Counted from the first letter of the stretch, positions 41,139 to 49,902 are shown. The stretch: 51,407 nt of DNA from Cumulibacter sp047975195 (GCA_047975195.1 JBKEDB010000150.1:1-51407); one strand, 5' to 3'. Program-made: numbers and translations. Notes: generated by a model from the letters alone, not told the origin.

Positions 41139-42596
41139 TCACCAGGAGGTTTCTCGTGGTCGACCTTCGTCGTAACCCGCAGCACTCTGTACTCCAACGA
41201 TCGCGCGATCGCGGAACTCATCGATGCTGCGCGCACCCGCGTAGGTGAACGACGACCGTACGCCGGCGATGATCATGTCGACCAGATCCTCGACTCCAGG
41301 GCGATCTGGATCTAGGTACATGCGTGACTGAGATATACCTTCCTCGAACAGCCCCAAACGGGCCCGATCGAAGGCAGATTGGTCCTTTGTCCGGTTGCGT
41401 ACGGCGCGCGCCGAGGCCATGCCGAAACTTTCCTTGTACAGACGCCCATTCGCGTCGGTCATCAGGTCGCTGGCCGACTCGTGCGTTCCGGCGAACCAGG
41501 AACCGATCATCACGCTGGCGGCACCTGCGGCGAGGGCCAAGGCGATGTCGCGGGGATATTTCACGCCGCCGTCGGCCCACACGTGCGCGCCGGTATCACG
41601 TGCGGCGTCGGCGCATTCGAGGACTGCCGAGAACTGAGGACGTCCGACGCCGGTCATCATTCGCGTGGTGCACATGGCGCCAGGGCCGACACCGACTTTC
41701 AGAACGTCCGCGCCAGCGCGTACCAAGTCGGTGACGCCCGCGGGGGAGACAACGTTGCCAGCGACGACCTGGATGCGGCGGCCGGTCGCGTCGGCGAAGG
41801 CATCGCGCGCGGCGGTGACCAGCGGCAGCGCCTCCAACATCTTTTCCTGGTGCCCGTGCGCGGTGTCGACGACGAGAACGTCGACGCCGGCGGCCAGTAA
41901 CGCGTCGGCCTTCTCGCGCACGGGACCGTTGATCCCGATGGCACCGCCGACCATCAAGCGTCCGCCGGGGTCGAGGGCGGGCTGGTAAATCGTCGAGCGC
42001 AGCACTCCCTTACGCGTGAGGACGCCGGCGAGTTGGTCGCCGTCCACCACCGGCATGAACTCGAGATTGTGATCGGTCATGGTGTCGAACGCGGCGTAGA
42101 GGTCGACGTCCTGCGCGGCGGTCACCATGTGCGTGGACATCACGTCACCGACCGGCGTGAAGCGGTCGACGCTGAGGCAGTCACGTTCGGTGACGATGCC
42201 AATCGGGGTGCCACTCTGCACTACGACAGCGGTGCCGTGTGCACGCTTACCAAGCAGCGCAAGCACATTCGCGACATGCTCGTGCGGGCTCACTGTGACC
42301 GGGGATTCGAAGACCGGGTGACTGGCCTTGACCTGGCTGACCATGTCCTCGATCGCCTCGTGCGAAATGTCCTGCGGCAGGATCGCGATTCCGCCGCGAC
42401 GCGCGACCGTCTCGGCCATGCGGCGTCCGGCGACGGCGGTCATATTGGCCACAACGAGCGGCAGCGTCGTACCCACGCCGTCCGGCGTACGTAGGTCGAC
42501 GTCCATCCGGGAGGTGACCGACGAACGTGACGGGACCATAAACACGTCGTTGTAGGTCAGGTCATGGGCAGGTTGGACGTCATTGAGCAACTTCAC
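41139..42596 (-). CDS. guaB1: GuaB1 family protein (IMPDH-like, GMP reductase in mycobacteria)
   Basis: This 485-residue TIM barrel with an inserted CBS pair has YNDVFMVPSRSSVTSRMDVD at the N-terminus. CBS domains fall at about 95-205 (VVVQSGTPIGIVTERDCLSV; MPVVDGDQLAGVLTRKGV). The catalytic Cys309 is in VGVGPGAMCTTRMMTG, and WADGGVKYPRDIALALAAGA is the phosphate-binding part. The family was long listed as IMP dehydrogenase-related; mycobacterial GuaB1 was shown to be a GMP reductase regulated through the CBS domains. The same activity is likely here. GTG 42596 is seven bases from a TAGGCT box, so leaderless. Divergent from serS. Confidence 0.92.
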   Translation of the reverse strand: MKLLNDVQPAHDLTYNDVFMVPSRSSVTSRMDVDLRTPDGVGTTLPLVVANMTAVAGRRMAETVARRGGIAILPQDISHEAIEDMVSQVKASHPVFESPVTVSPHEHVANVLALLGKRAHGTAVVVQSGTPIGIVTERDCLSVDRFTPVGDVMSTHMVTAAQDVDLYAAFDTMTDHNLEFMPVVDGDQLAGVLTRKGVLRSTIYQPALDPGGRLMVGGAIGINGPVREKADALLAAGVDVLVVDTAHGHQEKMLEALPLVTAARDAFADATGRRIQVVAGNVVSPAGVTDLVRAGADVLKVGVGPGAMCTTRMMTGVGRPQFSAVLECADAARDTGAHVWADGGVKYPRDIALALAAGAASVMIGSWFAGTHESASDLMTDANGRLYKESFGMASARAVRNRTKDQSAFDRARLGLFEEGISQSRMYLDPDRPGVEDLVDMIIAGVRSSFTYAGARSIDEFRDRAIVGVQSAAGYDEGRPRETSW

Positions 42597-42603
42597 GCCC
42601 GGC

Positions 42604-42609
42604 AGCCTA
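42604..42609 (-). promoter_or_regulatory. -10 box of a leaderless promoter (guaB1)
   Basis: TAGGCT on the minus strand with seven bases to GTG 42596. Confidence 0.55.
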
Positions 42610-42781
42610 CGCCGAGATCACCACCGATAGACCTGCAACTAAAGAACCGCCGTGAATATCGGTCGGGTCTGGAGCGACTGGGCTCCGTTCGCGGTCGTGT
42701 GTAACCGCCGCTGAGCGGGCTGATCGTCTGCGCCTCGGTGCTGTCCACCCGTGCGGACCGGCCGGCGCGTCACACGATCGT

Positions 42782-42787
42782 TAGACT
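42782..42787 (+). promoter_or_regulatory. -10 box of a leaderless promoter (serS)
   Basis: TAGACT with six bases to GTG 42794. This favours 42794 over the in-frame GTG at 42791. Confidence 0.55.
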
Positions 42788-42793
42788 CGTGTG

Positions 42794-44065
42794 GTGATCG
42801 ATCTGCGAGAAGTCCGCGACAATCTCGACCGCGTGCGCGCCAGCCAGGTCGCCCGTGGTCTTGACCCGGCAACAGCCGACGAACTGCGCGACGCCGACGA
42901 TGCGCGTCGTACCGCGTTATCGGCGTTTGAGTCACTCCGCGCCGAGCAGAAAACCGCGGGTCAGGCGGTGAAGAAGGCGTCCGCCGACGAACGTCCGGCA
43001 TTGCTGGAGCGCGCCAAGGTGCTGTCTGCGGAGGTGAAGGCGGCTGACGCTGCTGCGGACCAGGCGGAGGCCGATCTGCGTGAAGCGCACTCCGCCGTAC
43101 AGAACCTGATCCTCGACGTCGTCCCGGCCGGCGGTGAGGACGACTTCAACGTGCTGGAGACCGTTGGCGACATCCCCGAGTTTGACTTTCCGGCCAAAGA
43201 CCACGACGACCTCGGGCACGCCCTCGGTGTCTTTGATATCGCCCGTGGGGCGAAAGTGTCCGGCTCGCGGTTCTACTTCCTCACGGGGATCGGTGCGCAA
43301 CTCGAACTCGCGCTGGTGAACATGGCGATGGCCCAGGCGGCGTCGTACGGCTTCACCCCCATCATCGCGCCGGCCCTGGTGCGGCCGGAGGCGATGGAAG
43401 GTACCGGATTCCTCGGCGCGCACGCTGAGGAGGTTTACCACCTCGCGTCCGATGACCTCTACCTCGTCGGGACCTCGGAGGTGGCACTCGCGGGCTTCCA
43501 TTCCGACGAAATCATCGACATCGGCGACAGCCCGACGCGATACGCCGGGTTCCCCTCCTGTTTTCGGCGCGAGGCCGGTTCTTACGGCAAGGACACCAAG
43601 GGCGTCTTCCGCGTGCATTGGTTCGACAAGGTCGAGATGTTCTCCTACTGCAAACCAGAGGACGCCGAGGCCGAGCACGCGCGGTTGCTGGAATGGGAAA
43701 AAGAGTTCCTCGGCAAACTCGAACTTCCGTTCCGCGTCATCGACGTCGCCGCCGGCGACCTCGGTTCGTCGGCGGCCCGCAAATACGACTGTGAAGTCTG
43801 GTTCCCGTCGCAGCAGCGTTACCGCGAACTCACGTCGGCGTCGAACTGTACGACGTACCAGGCTCGTCGGCTCAACATCCGTTATCGCGATGCTGACGGC
43901 AAACCGCAGACCGCTGCGACGCTCAACGGCACGCTGTGCGCGGTCACCCGGACGATCGCGGCATTACTGGACGCGCACCAGCAGGCCGACGGATCAGTGC
44001 GGATACCTGCGGCACTGCAGCCATTCCTCGGCGGCCTCGAGAAGATCGAGGCGAAAACGACCTGA
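42794..44065 (+). CDS. serS: Seryl-tRNA synthetase
   Basis: This class II aminoacyl-tRNA synthetase (423 residues) charges tRNA-Ser. The N-terminal antiparallel coiled-coil arm (about 30-105; SLRAEQKTAGQAVKKASADE and following heptads) grips the long variable arm of tRNA-Ser. The catalytic domain has motif 2 FRREAGSYGKDTKGVFRVHW and motif 3 LNGTLCAVTRTIAALLDAHQ. The first residues read (M)IDLREVRDNLDRVR, the conserved SerS start, which sets GTG 42794. The stop overlaps the next gene (TGATG), linking it to two HAD phosphatases. Two tRNA-Ser genes occur 4-6 kb downstream. Confidence 0.97.
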   Translation: MIDLREVRDNLDRVRASQVARGLDPATADELRDADDARRTALSAFESLRAEQKTAGQAVKKASADERPALLERAKVLSAEVKAADAAADQAEADLREAHSAVQNLILDVVPAGGEDDFNVLETVGDIPEFDFPAKDHDDLGHALGVFDIARGAKVSGSRFYFLTGIGAQLELALVNMAMAQAASYGFTPIIAPALVRPEAMEGTGFLGAHAEEVYHLASDDLYLVGTSEVALAGFHSDEIIDIGDSPTRYAGFPSCFRREAGSYGKDTKGVFRVHWFDKVEMFSYCKPEDAEAEHARLLEWEKEFLGKLELPFRVIDVAAGDLGSSAARKYDCEVWFPSQQRYRELTSASNCTTYQARRLNIRYRDADGKPQTAATLNGTLCAVTRTIAALLDAHQQADGSVRIPAALQPFLGGLEKIEAKTT

Positions 44066-44964
44066 TGCGCGAGCACAAGCGGGCCGCCCGCATGCCTGGG
44101 TGGTTGCCGAAGCTCGTGGCAACTGACCTGGATGGCACTTATATCTGCCATGGGCACGGGCTTTCGGTGGCGCACCGCGCGGCCCGCGATTGGCTCGAGT
44201 CGATCGGCGTCCCTGTGGTCCCGGTTACCGGCCGCGGCCCTCGATTGTTGGATCTCACCCGTGCCCAGATCGGGGAACACGGCCTGTTGATCATGGGGCA
44301 GGGCGGAATCGTGTACGACGGCCGCACCCTGCTGCACCGCGCATCGATGAGCGGCGCCGTTGCATCGCACATATTGCGGGAGGTTCGCGAACGCATCGAC
44401 GATGTACGCATTGGTGCCGAGGATGCGGACGACTTTACCGAGCTGCTACGCCTGGAGCACGGGTTTGTGTGGCCGTTCTCGATGGACGAATCGATCAACG
44501 TAGACGCGCAGGACGTCGTACCCGCCGAAGTCCTGAAGGTCTTCGTGGAGTCGCAATCCCATGACGTCGATCGGATGGTGGCGATGATCCGGTCCTTTGT
44601 GCCGCCGGAAGTTGCATATGTAACGCATTCCGGGATCGGGTTCGTCGAGATCTCGCCACCGAATGTCAGTAAGGCCGCAGGCGTGAGATTCATCTGTGAG
44701 CGGTACGGGATCGATCACGCCGACGTACTTTGCTTTGGGGATATGCCCAACGACCTGCCGATGTTCGAGTGGTCCGGGCGGGCGGTTGCTATGGGAGATG
44801 GGCATCCCGACGTCCTTGCTGCCGCAGACGATGTCGCCGCTCCTGTCTGTGACATCGGAATTGCCAGATATATAGCGGGACTATTCGACGGATTCCGAAT
44901 TCCCGAGGATCCGGTGCGCGAGATCTTGGCCGCGCGCGACAAGTCCGCCGGAGGGGTGGAATGA
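44065..44964 (+). CDS. HAD superfamily (Cof-type) phosphatase
   Basis: This 299-residue cytoplasmic phosphatase of the Cof subfamily has motif I LVATDLDGTYI (nucleophile and acid Asp). Motif II is VPVTGR, a Lys lies in NVSKAAGVRF, and motif III/IV is LCFGDMPNDLPMFEWSGRAV. The C2-type cap lies between. The substrate may be a sugar or flavin phosphate. ATG 44065 overlaps the serS stop; an internal ATG at 44092 is possible. The protein ends overlapping the next HAD gene. The serS-HAD link is common in actinobacteria, but its meaning is unclear. Confidence 0.88.
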   Translation: MREHKRAARMPGWLPKLVATDLDGTYICHGHGLSVAHRAARDWLESIGVPVVPVTGRGPRLLDLTRAQIGEHGLLIMGQGGIVYDGRTLLHRASMSGAVASHILREVRERIDDVRIGAEDADDFTELLRLEHGFVWPFSMDESINVDAQDVVPAEVLKVFVESQSHDVDRMVAMIRSFVPPEVAYVTHSGIGFVEISPPNVSKAAGVRFICERYGIDHADVLCFGDMPNDLPMFEWSGRAVAMGDGHPDVLAAADDVAAPVCDIGIARYIAGLFDGFRIPEDPVREILAARDKSAGGVE

Positions 44965-45755
44965 GCAGACCGAAACTGGTCCTTTGCGACATTGATGGAA
45001 CGTTGGCGAACCGCGGCAAGATTACCGAGCGGACGTTCGCGGCGATCCGGGCGCTCGCTGACGCCGACATTCGGTTTGCGGTAGCTACCGGTCGGGCTGC
45101 TGGCTTGCTGTACCCGATGGACGACCACGACTATCAGGGCGTCGCGATCTGTGACAACGGTGCGTTCACGTACGACGTCGGCAATAACGACGTACTCGCC
45201 TGTGAGCTGATCGAGGGGAGCGTTGTCGGGGACGTTGCAGCAGCGATTTCGCACGCGCACCCCGAGCTCATGTTGGGGCTGTCCCGGATCACCCCGCACC
45301 CGCGCGCGATGTATTCCGAACCCCGCCAGGTCGAACTGTTCGACTTTGGTCAGAAACCGCTGGAGATCGCCGAGTTCGGCGCGTGTGCCGCGGCAAAGAT
45401 GTGGGCGGTGAACCGGGAGTACCGCAGCAGCGAGATCGCAGCGAAAGTGGCGCCGATCGTGGGTCAGTCGATGGAGATTTCCTGGTCGAGTGAAGGCGGC
45501 GGGCTGGTTGAGATGACCGCTCGCGGAGTCACGAAAGCGAGTGGTTGTGCAGCGCTCGCCCTGCGCTGGAGAATCGATGTTGACGATATCGTGGCGATCG
45601 GGGACATGACGAACGACCTTGAGATGCTTCAGTGGGCAGGTACGGCCGTCGTCCCGGAGAACGGAAACGCCGACGCGAAAGCGCGTGCAGACGTGCTGAT
45701 CGGCCACATCGAGGACGACGGAATCGCGACGTACCTCGAATCCCTGGTGAAATAG
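44961..45755 (+). CDS. HAD superfamily (Cof-type) phosphatase, second copy
   Basis: The 264 residues carry the same fold as the upstream neighbour: motif I LVLCDIDGTLANRGK, motif II RFAVATGRAAGLLYPM, the late Lys in GVTKASGCAALALRWR and motif III/IV VAIGDMTNDLEMLQWAGTAV. ATG 44961 overlaps the previous stop (ATGA). The two proteins are probably tandem paralogues with different substrates, since their cap regions differ clearly. Co-expression with serS is expected. Confidence 0.88.
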   Translation: MSRPKLVLCDIDGTLANRGKITERTFAAIRALADADIRFAVATGRAAGLLYPMDDHDYQGVAICDNGAFTYDVGNNDVLACELIEGSVVGDVAAAISHAHPELMLGLSRITPHPRAMYSEPRQVELFDFGQKPLEIAEFGACAAAKMWAVNREYRSSEIAAKVAPIVGQSMEISWSSEGGGLVEMTARGVTKASGCAALALRWRIDVDDIVAIGDMTNDLEMLQWAGTAVVPENGNADAKARADVLIGHIEDDGIATYLESLVK

Positions 45756-45774
45756 GGGTTACCGGTATTGCCCG

Positions 45775-46392
45775 CTAGAGGTACTGCCCTGCCGCCGGGT
45801 CGTCGCCTTGACGGCGCTGCGGCATCCCGGGCTGACCGCCCTGCATGAGCCCCGGCGGCAGCGCGGCTGGCTGACCGCCGGCACGCATCTGCTCCAACGC
45901 GACCCGCGAGGCCATCTGCTGTGCGAACAGTGCGGTCTGGATGCCGTGGAACAACCCTTCGAGCCAGCCGACGAGTTGCGCTTGAGCGATTCGAAGTTCG
46001 GCGTCCGTCGGTACTTCGTCCTCCGTGAACGGCAGCGAAAGGCGCTCCAACTCCTCCTGCAATTCCGGCGCCAGGCCATCTTCGAGTTCGGTGATCGACT
46101 GCTGGTAGATGCCCCGCAACCGCTGCCGAGAGGCCTCGTCCAGCGGCGCCGAGCGGACCTCTTCGAGCAACTGCTTGACCATCGTGCCGATCCGCATGAC
46201 CTTGGCCGGCTGCTCGACCATGTCGGTCACCGGACGCTCGTCACCTTCGCCGCCGTCCGCACCCTGGGCGTCGGACGCGATGTCGACCTGGCCAATGGGC
46301 TGCCCGTCGGGTCCGACGACGACGCGGCGCGTCGCCGCCTGCTCGGCCGCTTCTTCGTTGGTGGGGCCGTTGTCCTGCTCGCTGTCTGACAT
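45775..46392 (-). CDS. bpa: Bacterial proteasome activator (Bpa/PafE family)
   Basis: This 205-residue protein of the DUF2587/Bpa family has a disordered acidic N-terminus (SDSEQDNGPTNEEAAEQAAT), then RRVVVGPDGQPIGQVDI. The four-helix core is in KVMRIGTMVKQLLEEVRSAP through VGWLEGLFHGIQTALFAQQM. The C-terminus is GQYL, the hydrophobic-Tyr-x motif that docks into the alpha-ring pockets and opens the 20S gate without ATP. The host must therefore carry a 20S proteasome. ATG 46392 is used rather than an upstream TTG. A quinone oxidoreductase precedes it on the same strand, as in mycobacteria. Confidence 0.95.
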   Translation of the reverse strand: MSDSEQDNGPTNEEAAEQAATRRVVVGPDGQPIGQVDIASDAQGADGGEGDERPVTDMVEQPAKVMRIGTMVKQLLEEVRSAPLDEASRQRLRGIYQQSITELEDGLAPELQEELERLSLPFTEDEVPTDAELRIAQAQLVGWLEGLFHGIQTALFAQQMASRVALEQMRAGGQPAALPPGLMQGGQPGMPQRRQGDDPAAGQYL

Positions 46393-46418
46393 GGGTGGGT
46401 TCGCCAATCTATCGGGAT

Positions 46419-47411
46419 CTAGTTGGTGAGGATGATCTTGCCGATATGCACCGACGACTCGATGCGCTCGTGTGCTTTGCGGACCTCGCTCATCGGTAGC
46501 GTGCTGTCCACAGTGGCCTTGAGCTGGCCCGATTCGACCATCGGCCAGATGTCGTCGGTGACGCCGGCGACGATCGCGGCCTTGCCGCGCGGGCCGTCTA
46601 TCGGTCGGCCTCGCAGGCTCGTCGCTGCGTAGGTGATCCGCTTGCCGAGCATCTTGCCGATCTTGAGCTCGGCAGTGTTTCCGCCCTGCAAACCGATGGT
46701 GACGATGCGTCCATCCGGTGCTGCAGCGTCGATGTTTCGGTCCAAGTACTTCGCTCCCATGATGTCGAGGATGACGTCGGCGCCGCGGCCACCGGTCAGC
46801 TCGCGGGTGCGTTCGACGAAATCCTCAGTCTTGTAATTGATCGCTTTGGCGCCGAGTTTCTCGCAATACTCGGCTTTCTCGTCGTTGCCGACGGTCACGA
46901 TCACGTCGTTGCCCTTGGTCAGCGCCATCTGGATGGCCATCGTGCCGATGCCGGAGGACCCGCCGTGCACCAACACCGCTTCGCCCGCCGCAGCGCGGCC
47001 GGGCGAGAAGGGCGCCCATAGATTCGACCAGATCGTGCAGATCACCTCGACGAGGGCGGCTCCCTCGGCCATGGAAAGGCCCTGGGGCAGCGGCAGGACC
47101 TGCACTGCAGGTACGTTGACTCGCTCGGCGTACCCGCCGCCGGCCAACAGCGCGCAGACCTCGTCGCCGACCTTCCAATCGGTCACCTCGGAGCCGATCT
47201 CAATGATTGTTCCGGCGGCCTCTAGGCCGATGATGTCGGTGATGCCCTTCGGGGGTGGGTAATGCCCCTGGCGCTGCATCGTGTCGGCGCGGTTTACCCC
47301 AGCTGCGGCGATCTGAATGATCACCTCGTCGGGAGCACACGTGGGGTCGGGGGCTTCAGCCCAGGTCAGGGCGTCTAGCCCGCCGGGCTCATTCACGATT
47401 ACTGCCTTCAT
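46419..47411 (-). CDS. NAD(P)H-quinone oxidoreductase, MDR family (PIG3-like)
   Basis: This 330-residue medium-chain reductase without structural zinc has the start MKAVIVNEPGGLDALTWAEA and VNRADTMQRQGHYPPPKGIT (the PIG3-type loop). The Rossmann domain has GEAVLVHGGSSGIGTMAIQM, and RPIDGPRGKAA lies near the C-terminus. It reduces quinones with NADPH and protects against redox cycling; the exact acceptor is unknown. ATG 47411 lies six bases after TAGGGT, indicating a leaderless message. The bpa gene follows 26 bp downstream and is probably co-transcribed. Confidence 0.92.
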   Translation of the reverse strand: MKAVIVNEPGGLDALTWAEAPDPTCAPDEVIIQIAAAGVNRADTMQRQGHYPPPKGITDIIGLEAAGTIIEIGSEVTDWKVGDEVCALLAGGGYAERVNVPAVQVLPLPQGLSMAEGAALVEVICTIWSNLWAPFSPGRAAAGEAVLVHGGSSGIGTMAIQMALTKGNDVIVTVGNDEKAEYCEKLGAKAINYKTEDFVERTRELTGGRGADVILDIMGAKYLDRNIDAAAPDGRIVTIGLQGGNTAELKIGKMLGKRITYAATSLRGRPIDGPRGKAAIVAGVTDDIWPMVESGQLKATVDSTLPMSEVRKAHERIESSVHIGKIILTN

Positions 47412-47417
47412 GGCTCT

Positions 47418-47423
47418 ACCCTA
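47418..47423 (-). promoter_or_regulatory. -10 box of a leaderless promoter (quinone oxidoreductase, bpa)
   Basis: TAGGGT on the minus strand with six bases to ATG 47411. Confidence 0.55.
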
Positions 47424-47658
47424 GCTACTCGTCGTGCGTCCGCGAGTGGTCAGCCCGACACCGAAGACGGCCGTGCGGTGATCAGGCTGATCGATGCGGA
47501 CCGGCATTTCTCGTGACATTAGTCAGACAGGCAGCGATCCGTGGTGATCTGTCAACCGGGACCGTACTGTGTTGGGTGCCAGTTAGATTCGTTCCAGGGA
47601 ATCGTGACCCGTCGCGTAGGCGTCCGGCGTCGCGCCATCCTGCTACAGGGGAAACAAG

Positions 47659-47976
47659 ATGCGTGTTAAGAAGTTCGCGGCCGTTGCGATGATGGCCGTG
47701 CCGGTATTGGCGCTGTCCGCGTGTGGCGGTAAGCCCCCAGAGGGTGACTTGCACAAGGCGATTGAGAGCGCTCTCGTCGAGGCCGGTGCGGAGGAAGCCG
47801 ACGCCGCGGCGTACGCGGATTGTGCTGCGCCCAAGATGCATGAGGAACTGAGCGGCGACACACTCGAGAAGATCATCGAAAACCCGATGGGTAACAAAAT
47901 GGTCGATCAGGATGACGTCGCGCCGTACAACGACATTGATCAGGCGTGCCAGGAAGAAGTTCTCGGCACGGCGTAA
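47659..47976 (+). CDS. Small secreted lipoprotein, first of a tandem pair
   Basis: These 105 residues have a signal peptide MRVKKFAAVAMMAVPVLALS with lipobox LSAC (Cys22), then an acidic domain: EGDLHKAIESALVEAGAEEA, DAAAYADCAAPKMHEELSGD and IDQACQEEVL. Two further Cys could form a disulfide. The same plan recurs in the next gene (D-L-x-x-x-I-E, A-D-C-x-A-P-K-x-H-x-E-L-S), showing a local duplication. AGGGG lies about ten bases before ATG 47659. No family name is recognised; an envelope role is inferred from the export signal. Confidence 0.78.
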   Translation: MRVKKFAAVAMMAVPVLALSACGGKPPEGDLHKAIESALVEAGAEEADAAAYADCAAPKMHEELSGDTLEKIIENPMGNKMVDQDDVAPYNDIDQACQEEVLGTA

Positions 47977-47992
47977 GAACGCGGGGTTGCCT

Positions 47993-48301
47993 GTGCGTTT
48001 CTCGAAGTACGCGCTCGCGCCGCTGCTGGCCGCCGCCGTGTTAGGCGGATGCGCCAGCAAGCCGGCCGAGTCCGACCTGCGTGCGAGGATCATCGAGGAT
48101 CTGAGCGCGACGGTGGCTGAGGATGATGCCGTAGCGTTCGCGGACTGCGTCGCACCGAAGTTGCATCAGGAGCTCAGCGCCTCGTCTCTCGATGAGATTG
48201 TCGACGACGGCATTGGCGGCGCGTACATCGATGAGGACGACGCGGATACGGGCGACGAGATCATTGAGGAGTGCGCCGATCAGGTCGGTCTAGGCGAGTA
48301 G
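47993..48301 (+). CDS. Small secreted lipoprotein, second of a tandem pair
   Basis: These 102 residues have a signal peptide (V)RFSKYALAPLLAAAVLGGC (lipidated Cys about residue 19), then ESDLRARIIEDLSATVAEDD and VAFADCVAPKLHQELSASSL, and a closing Cys in EIIEECADQV. The block ADC-x-APK-x-HQEL matches its upstream neighbour, so the pair arose by duplication. GTG 47993 starts 16 bases after that gene's stop, so both are on one transcript. The acidic, Cys-paired domain suggests an interaction module outside the membrane; no function is known. Confidence 0.75.
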   Translation: MRFSKYALAPLLAAAVLGGCASKPAESDLRARIIEDLSATVAEDDAVAFADCVAPKLHQELSASSLDEIVDDGIGGAYIDEDDADTGDEIIEECADQVGLGE

Positions 48302-48421
48302 CGCCGCTGGCCGGCCTGTACCCGGCGCGACCATGGCCATGCACACAGTGCACTGTCTCGGTGCGGGCACCGGCGTACGGCGCAGCTAGCGTGGTCGTGC
48401 GAAACTAGTAACCGCAACTTC

Positions 48422-48506
48422 GGAGGGTTCGCATAGCGGCCGAGTGCACGCGCCTTGAAAGCGCGCAATGGGAAACCATTCGTGGGTTCAAATCCCACAC
48501 CCTCCA
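48422..48506 (+). tRNA. tRNA-Ser (anticodon UGA)
   Basis: The acceptor stem GGAGGGT pairs with ACCCTCC (48499-48505). The anticodon stem CGCGC/GCGCG encloses CTTGAAA, giving UGA. A long variable arm (CAATGGGAAACCATTC) and T-arm GTGGG-TTCAAAT-CCCAC complete the serine type. CCA is not encoded. Its 3' end is part of a direct repeat with a second copy 112 bp downstream. Confidence 0.97.
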
Positions 48507-48539
48507 CGAATGCTGTCGACTGTCCCGAGGTACGAGGGG
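48493..48539. repeat. 47-bp direct repeat, copy 1 (covers tRNA-Ser 3' end)
   Basis: Identical to 48605-48651. It begins in the tRNA T-arm and runs past the acceptor stem into the terminator region. A tRNA 3' end duplicated nearby is the classic footprint of site-specific integration, but only 112 bp separate the copies. Confidence 0.85.
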
Positions 48540-48553
48540 TGGTCGACAGCATT
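48509..48553 (+). terminator. Terminator hairpin of tRNA-Ser
   Basis: AATGCTGTCGAC and GTCGACAGCATT are perfect 12-base inverted arms around a 21-base loop, followed by GTTTGGTT. Its left arm lies within the direct repeat; the second repeat copy keeps only that left arm. Confidence 0.7.
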
Positions 48554-48604
48554 GTTTGGTTGAGCGGGATTTGGGAGGAGCGGTGAGGTACGAGCCGCGA
48601 CGGT

Positions 48605-48651
48605 TCCCACACCCTCCACGAATGCTGTCGACTGTCCCGAGGTACGAGGGG
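48605..48651. repeat. 47-bp direct repeat, copy 2 (detached tRNA-Ser 3' end)
   Basis: Same 47 bases as 48493-48539, here without the tRNA body: TCCCACACCCTCC then the flank. It carries the T-stem and acceptor 3' strand only, so it is not a functional tRNA. Confidence 0.85.
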
Positions 48652-48789
48652 CCCTCAACCTCACCTGTCACGTGGGTTCGGTGAGGATGCGGGTGGATGA
48701 ACGCGATCAGTTCACACTTCCACCCCGAAGGCCAGTGTTTGCCGACCCGCGGATGGCCGCCGGTTGGCGTACCGGGCAGAATCAGCCAC

Positions 48790-49581
48790 GTGAGTGAGGC
48801 GCAGCACGCGGAGTACGCCGGGGCGAACGACGAGGCGGTGACCCTCGAGCAGCGCCGTGACTACCGGCGCGAGATCTGGATCTTGCTGGGATTGTCCCTG
48901 GGGCAGTCTGCGATCTACTCCATCATCAGCATCACCGCGAAACTGACTGCGCCGACGCGGCTCGCTGACCAGACGACCACCTTGAATGCATCGCAGTCCT
49001 CGCGGCCGCTGCTGGATCTGACCTATCAACTCGCCGGGATCTTCTTCGCGCTGATCCCGGTCGCGCTCGCCCTGTACCTACTGTCACGCGACCGGTTGCC
49101 GGTGTTGGATCGGCTGGGAATGTCGGTGCGCTCCGGCCGGCGGGCTGCCGCCGATCTCGGCTGGGGTGCCGCGCTCGCTGCGGTCATCGGCATACCGGGG
49201 CTCGGGTTCTACTTCCTGGCGAATTATCTGGGATTTAACACCACTGTCGCCGCCAGCGGGTTGGGCACGCATTGGTGGACCATTCCAGTCCTGATCCTCG
49301 CCGCGCTGCAGAACTCGGTGCTCGAGGAGGTCATCGTTGTCGGGTTCCTGATGACTCGCCTCACGCAACTAAAGGTCCGAGTCTGGATGGTGATTGCGGC
49401 CTCGGCGCTACTGCGCGGCTCGTATCACCTCTACCAGGGGTTCGGCGGCTTTATCGGGAATGTCTTGATGGGCATCGTGTTCGCCTGGTGGTTCCACAAG
49501 AAGGGCCGCGTGATGCCGTTAATCGTCGCGCATTGGCTGTTGGATATCGGCGCCTTCGTCGGTTACCAACTGTTCTTCTGA
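48790..49581 (+). CDS. CPBP family intramembrane metalloprotease
   Basis: This 263-residue multi-spanning protein of the CPBP/Abi glutamic-protease family has an acidic cytosolic N-terminus (SEAQHAEYAGANDEAVTLEQ) and about seven helices. Motif 1 is NSVLEEVIVVGFLMTRL, with the catalytic Glu-Glu. Motif 2 is LLRGSYHLYQGFGGFIGNVL with a conserved His; motif 3, with another His, is PLIVAHWLLDIGAFVGYQLF. The EExxxR Arg is replaced by a later residue (EEVIVVG), as in several actinobacterial members. GTG 48790 is chosen over an upstream ATG that reads through the promoter region. Substrate unknown. Confidence 0.87.
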   Translation: MSEAQHAEYAGANDEAVTLEQRRDYRREIWILLGLSLGQSAIYSIISITAKLTAPTRLADQTTTLNASQSSRPLLDLTYQLAGIFFALIPVALALYLLSRDRLPVLDRLGMSVRSGRRAAADLGWGAALAAVIGIPGLGFYFLANYLGFNTTVAASGLGTHWWTIPVLILAALQNSVLEEVIVVGFLMTRLTQLKVRVWMVIAASALLRGSYHLYQGFGGFIGNVLMGIVFAWWFHKKGRVMPLIVAHWLLDIGAFVGYQLFF

Positions 49582-49652
49582 TCTGCTTTGCACCCGCGAA
49601 CTTCGGCCCTGTATCCTTGATCGTCGCGGGCGCTCATTGGGCGTCGGCATCA

Positions 49653-49738
49653 GGAGGATTCGCCTAGAGGCCTATGGCGCCGCACTGCTAATGCGGTTGG
49701 GGTTACGCCCCTCGCGGGTTCAAATCCCGCATCCTCCG
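49653..49738 (+). tRNA. tRNA-Ser (anticodon GCU)
   Basis: The acceptor stem GGAGGAT pairs with ATCCTCC. The anticodon loop CTGCTAA gives GCU. A long variable arm (TTGGGGTTACGCCCCTC) and T-arm GCGGG-TTCAAAT-CCCGC follow. No encoded CCA. Confidence 0.97.
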
Positions 49739-49828
49739 CTGCGTCATGTGTGGTGTACCACCTCTCGCCCGAGGCGGGTAGTTGTTATGCGATACTGGAT
49801 AACGCACTTCGCGAGGAAACTTGCGAAT

Positions 49829-49902
<74 letters not shown>

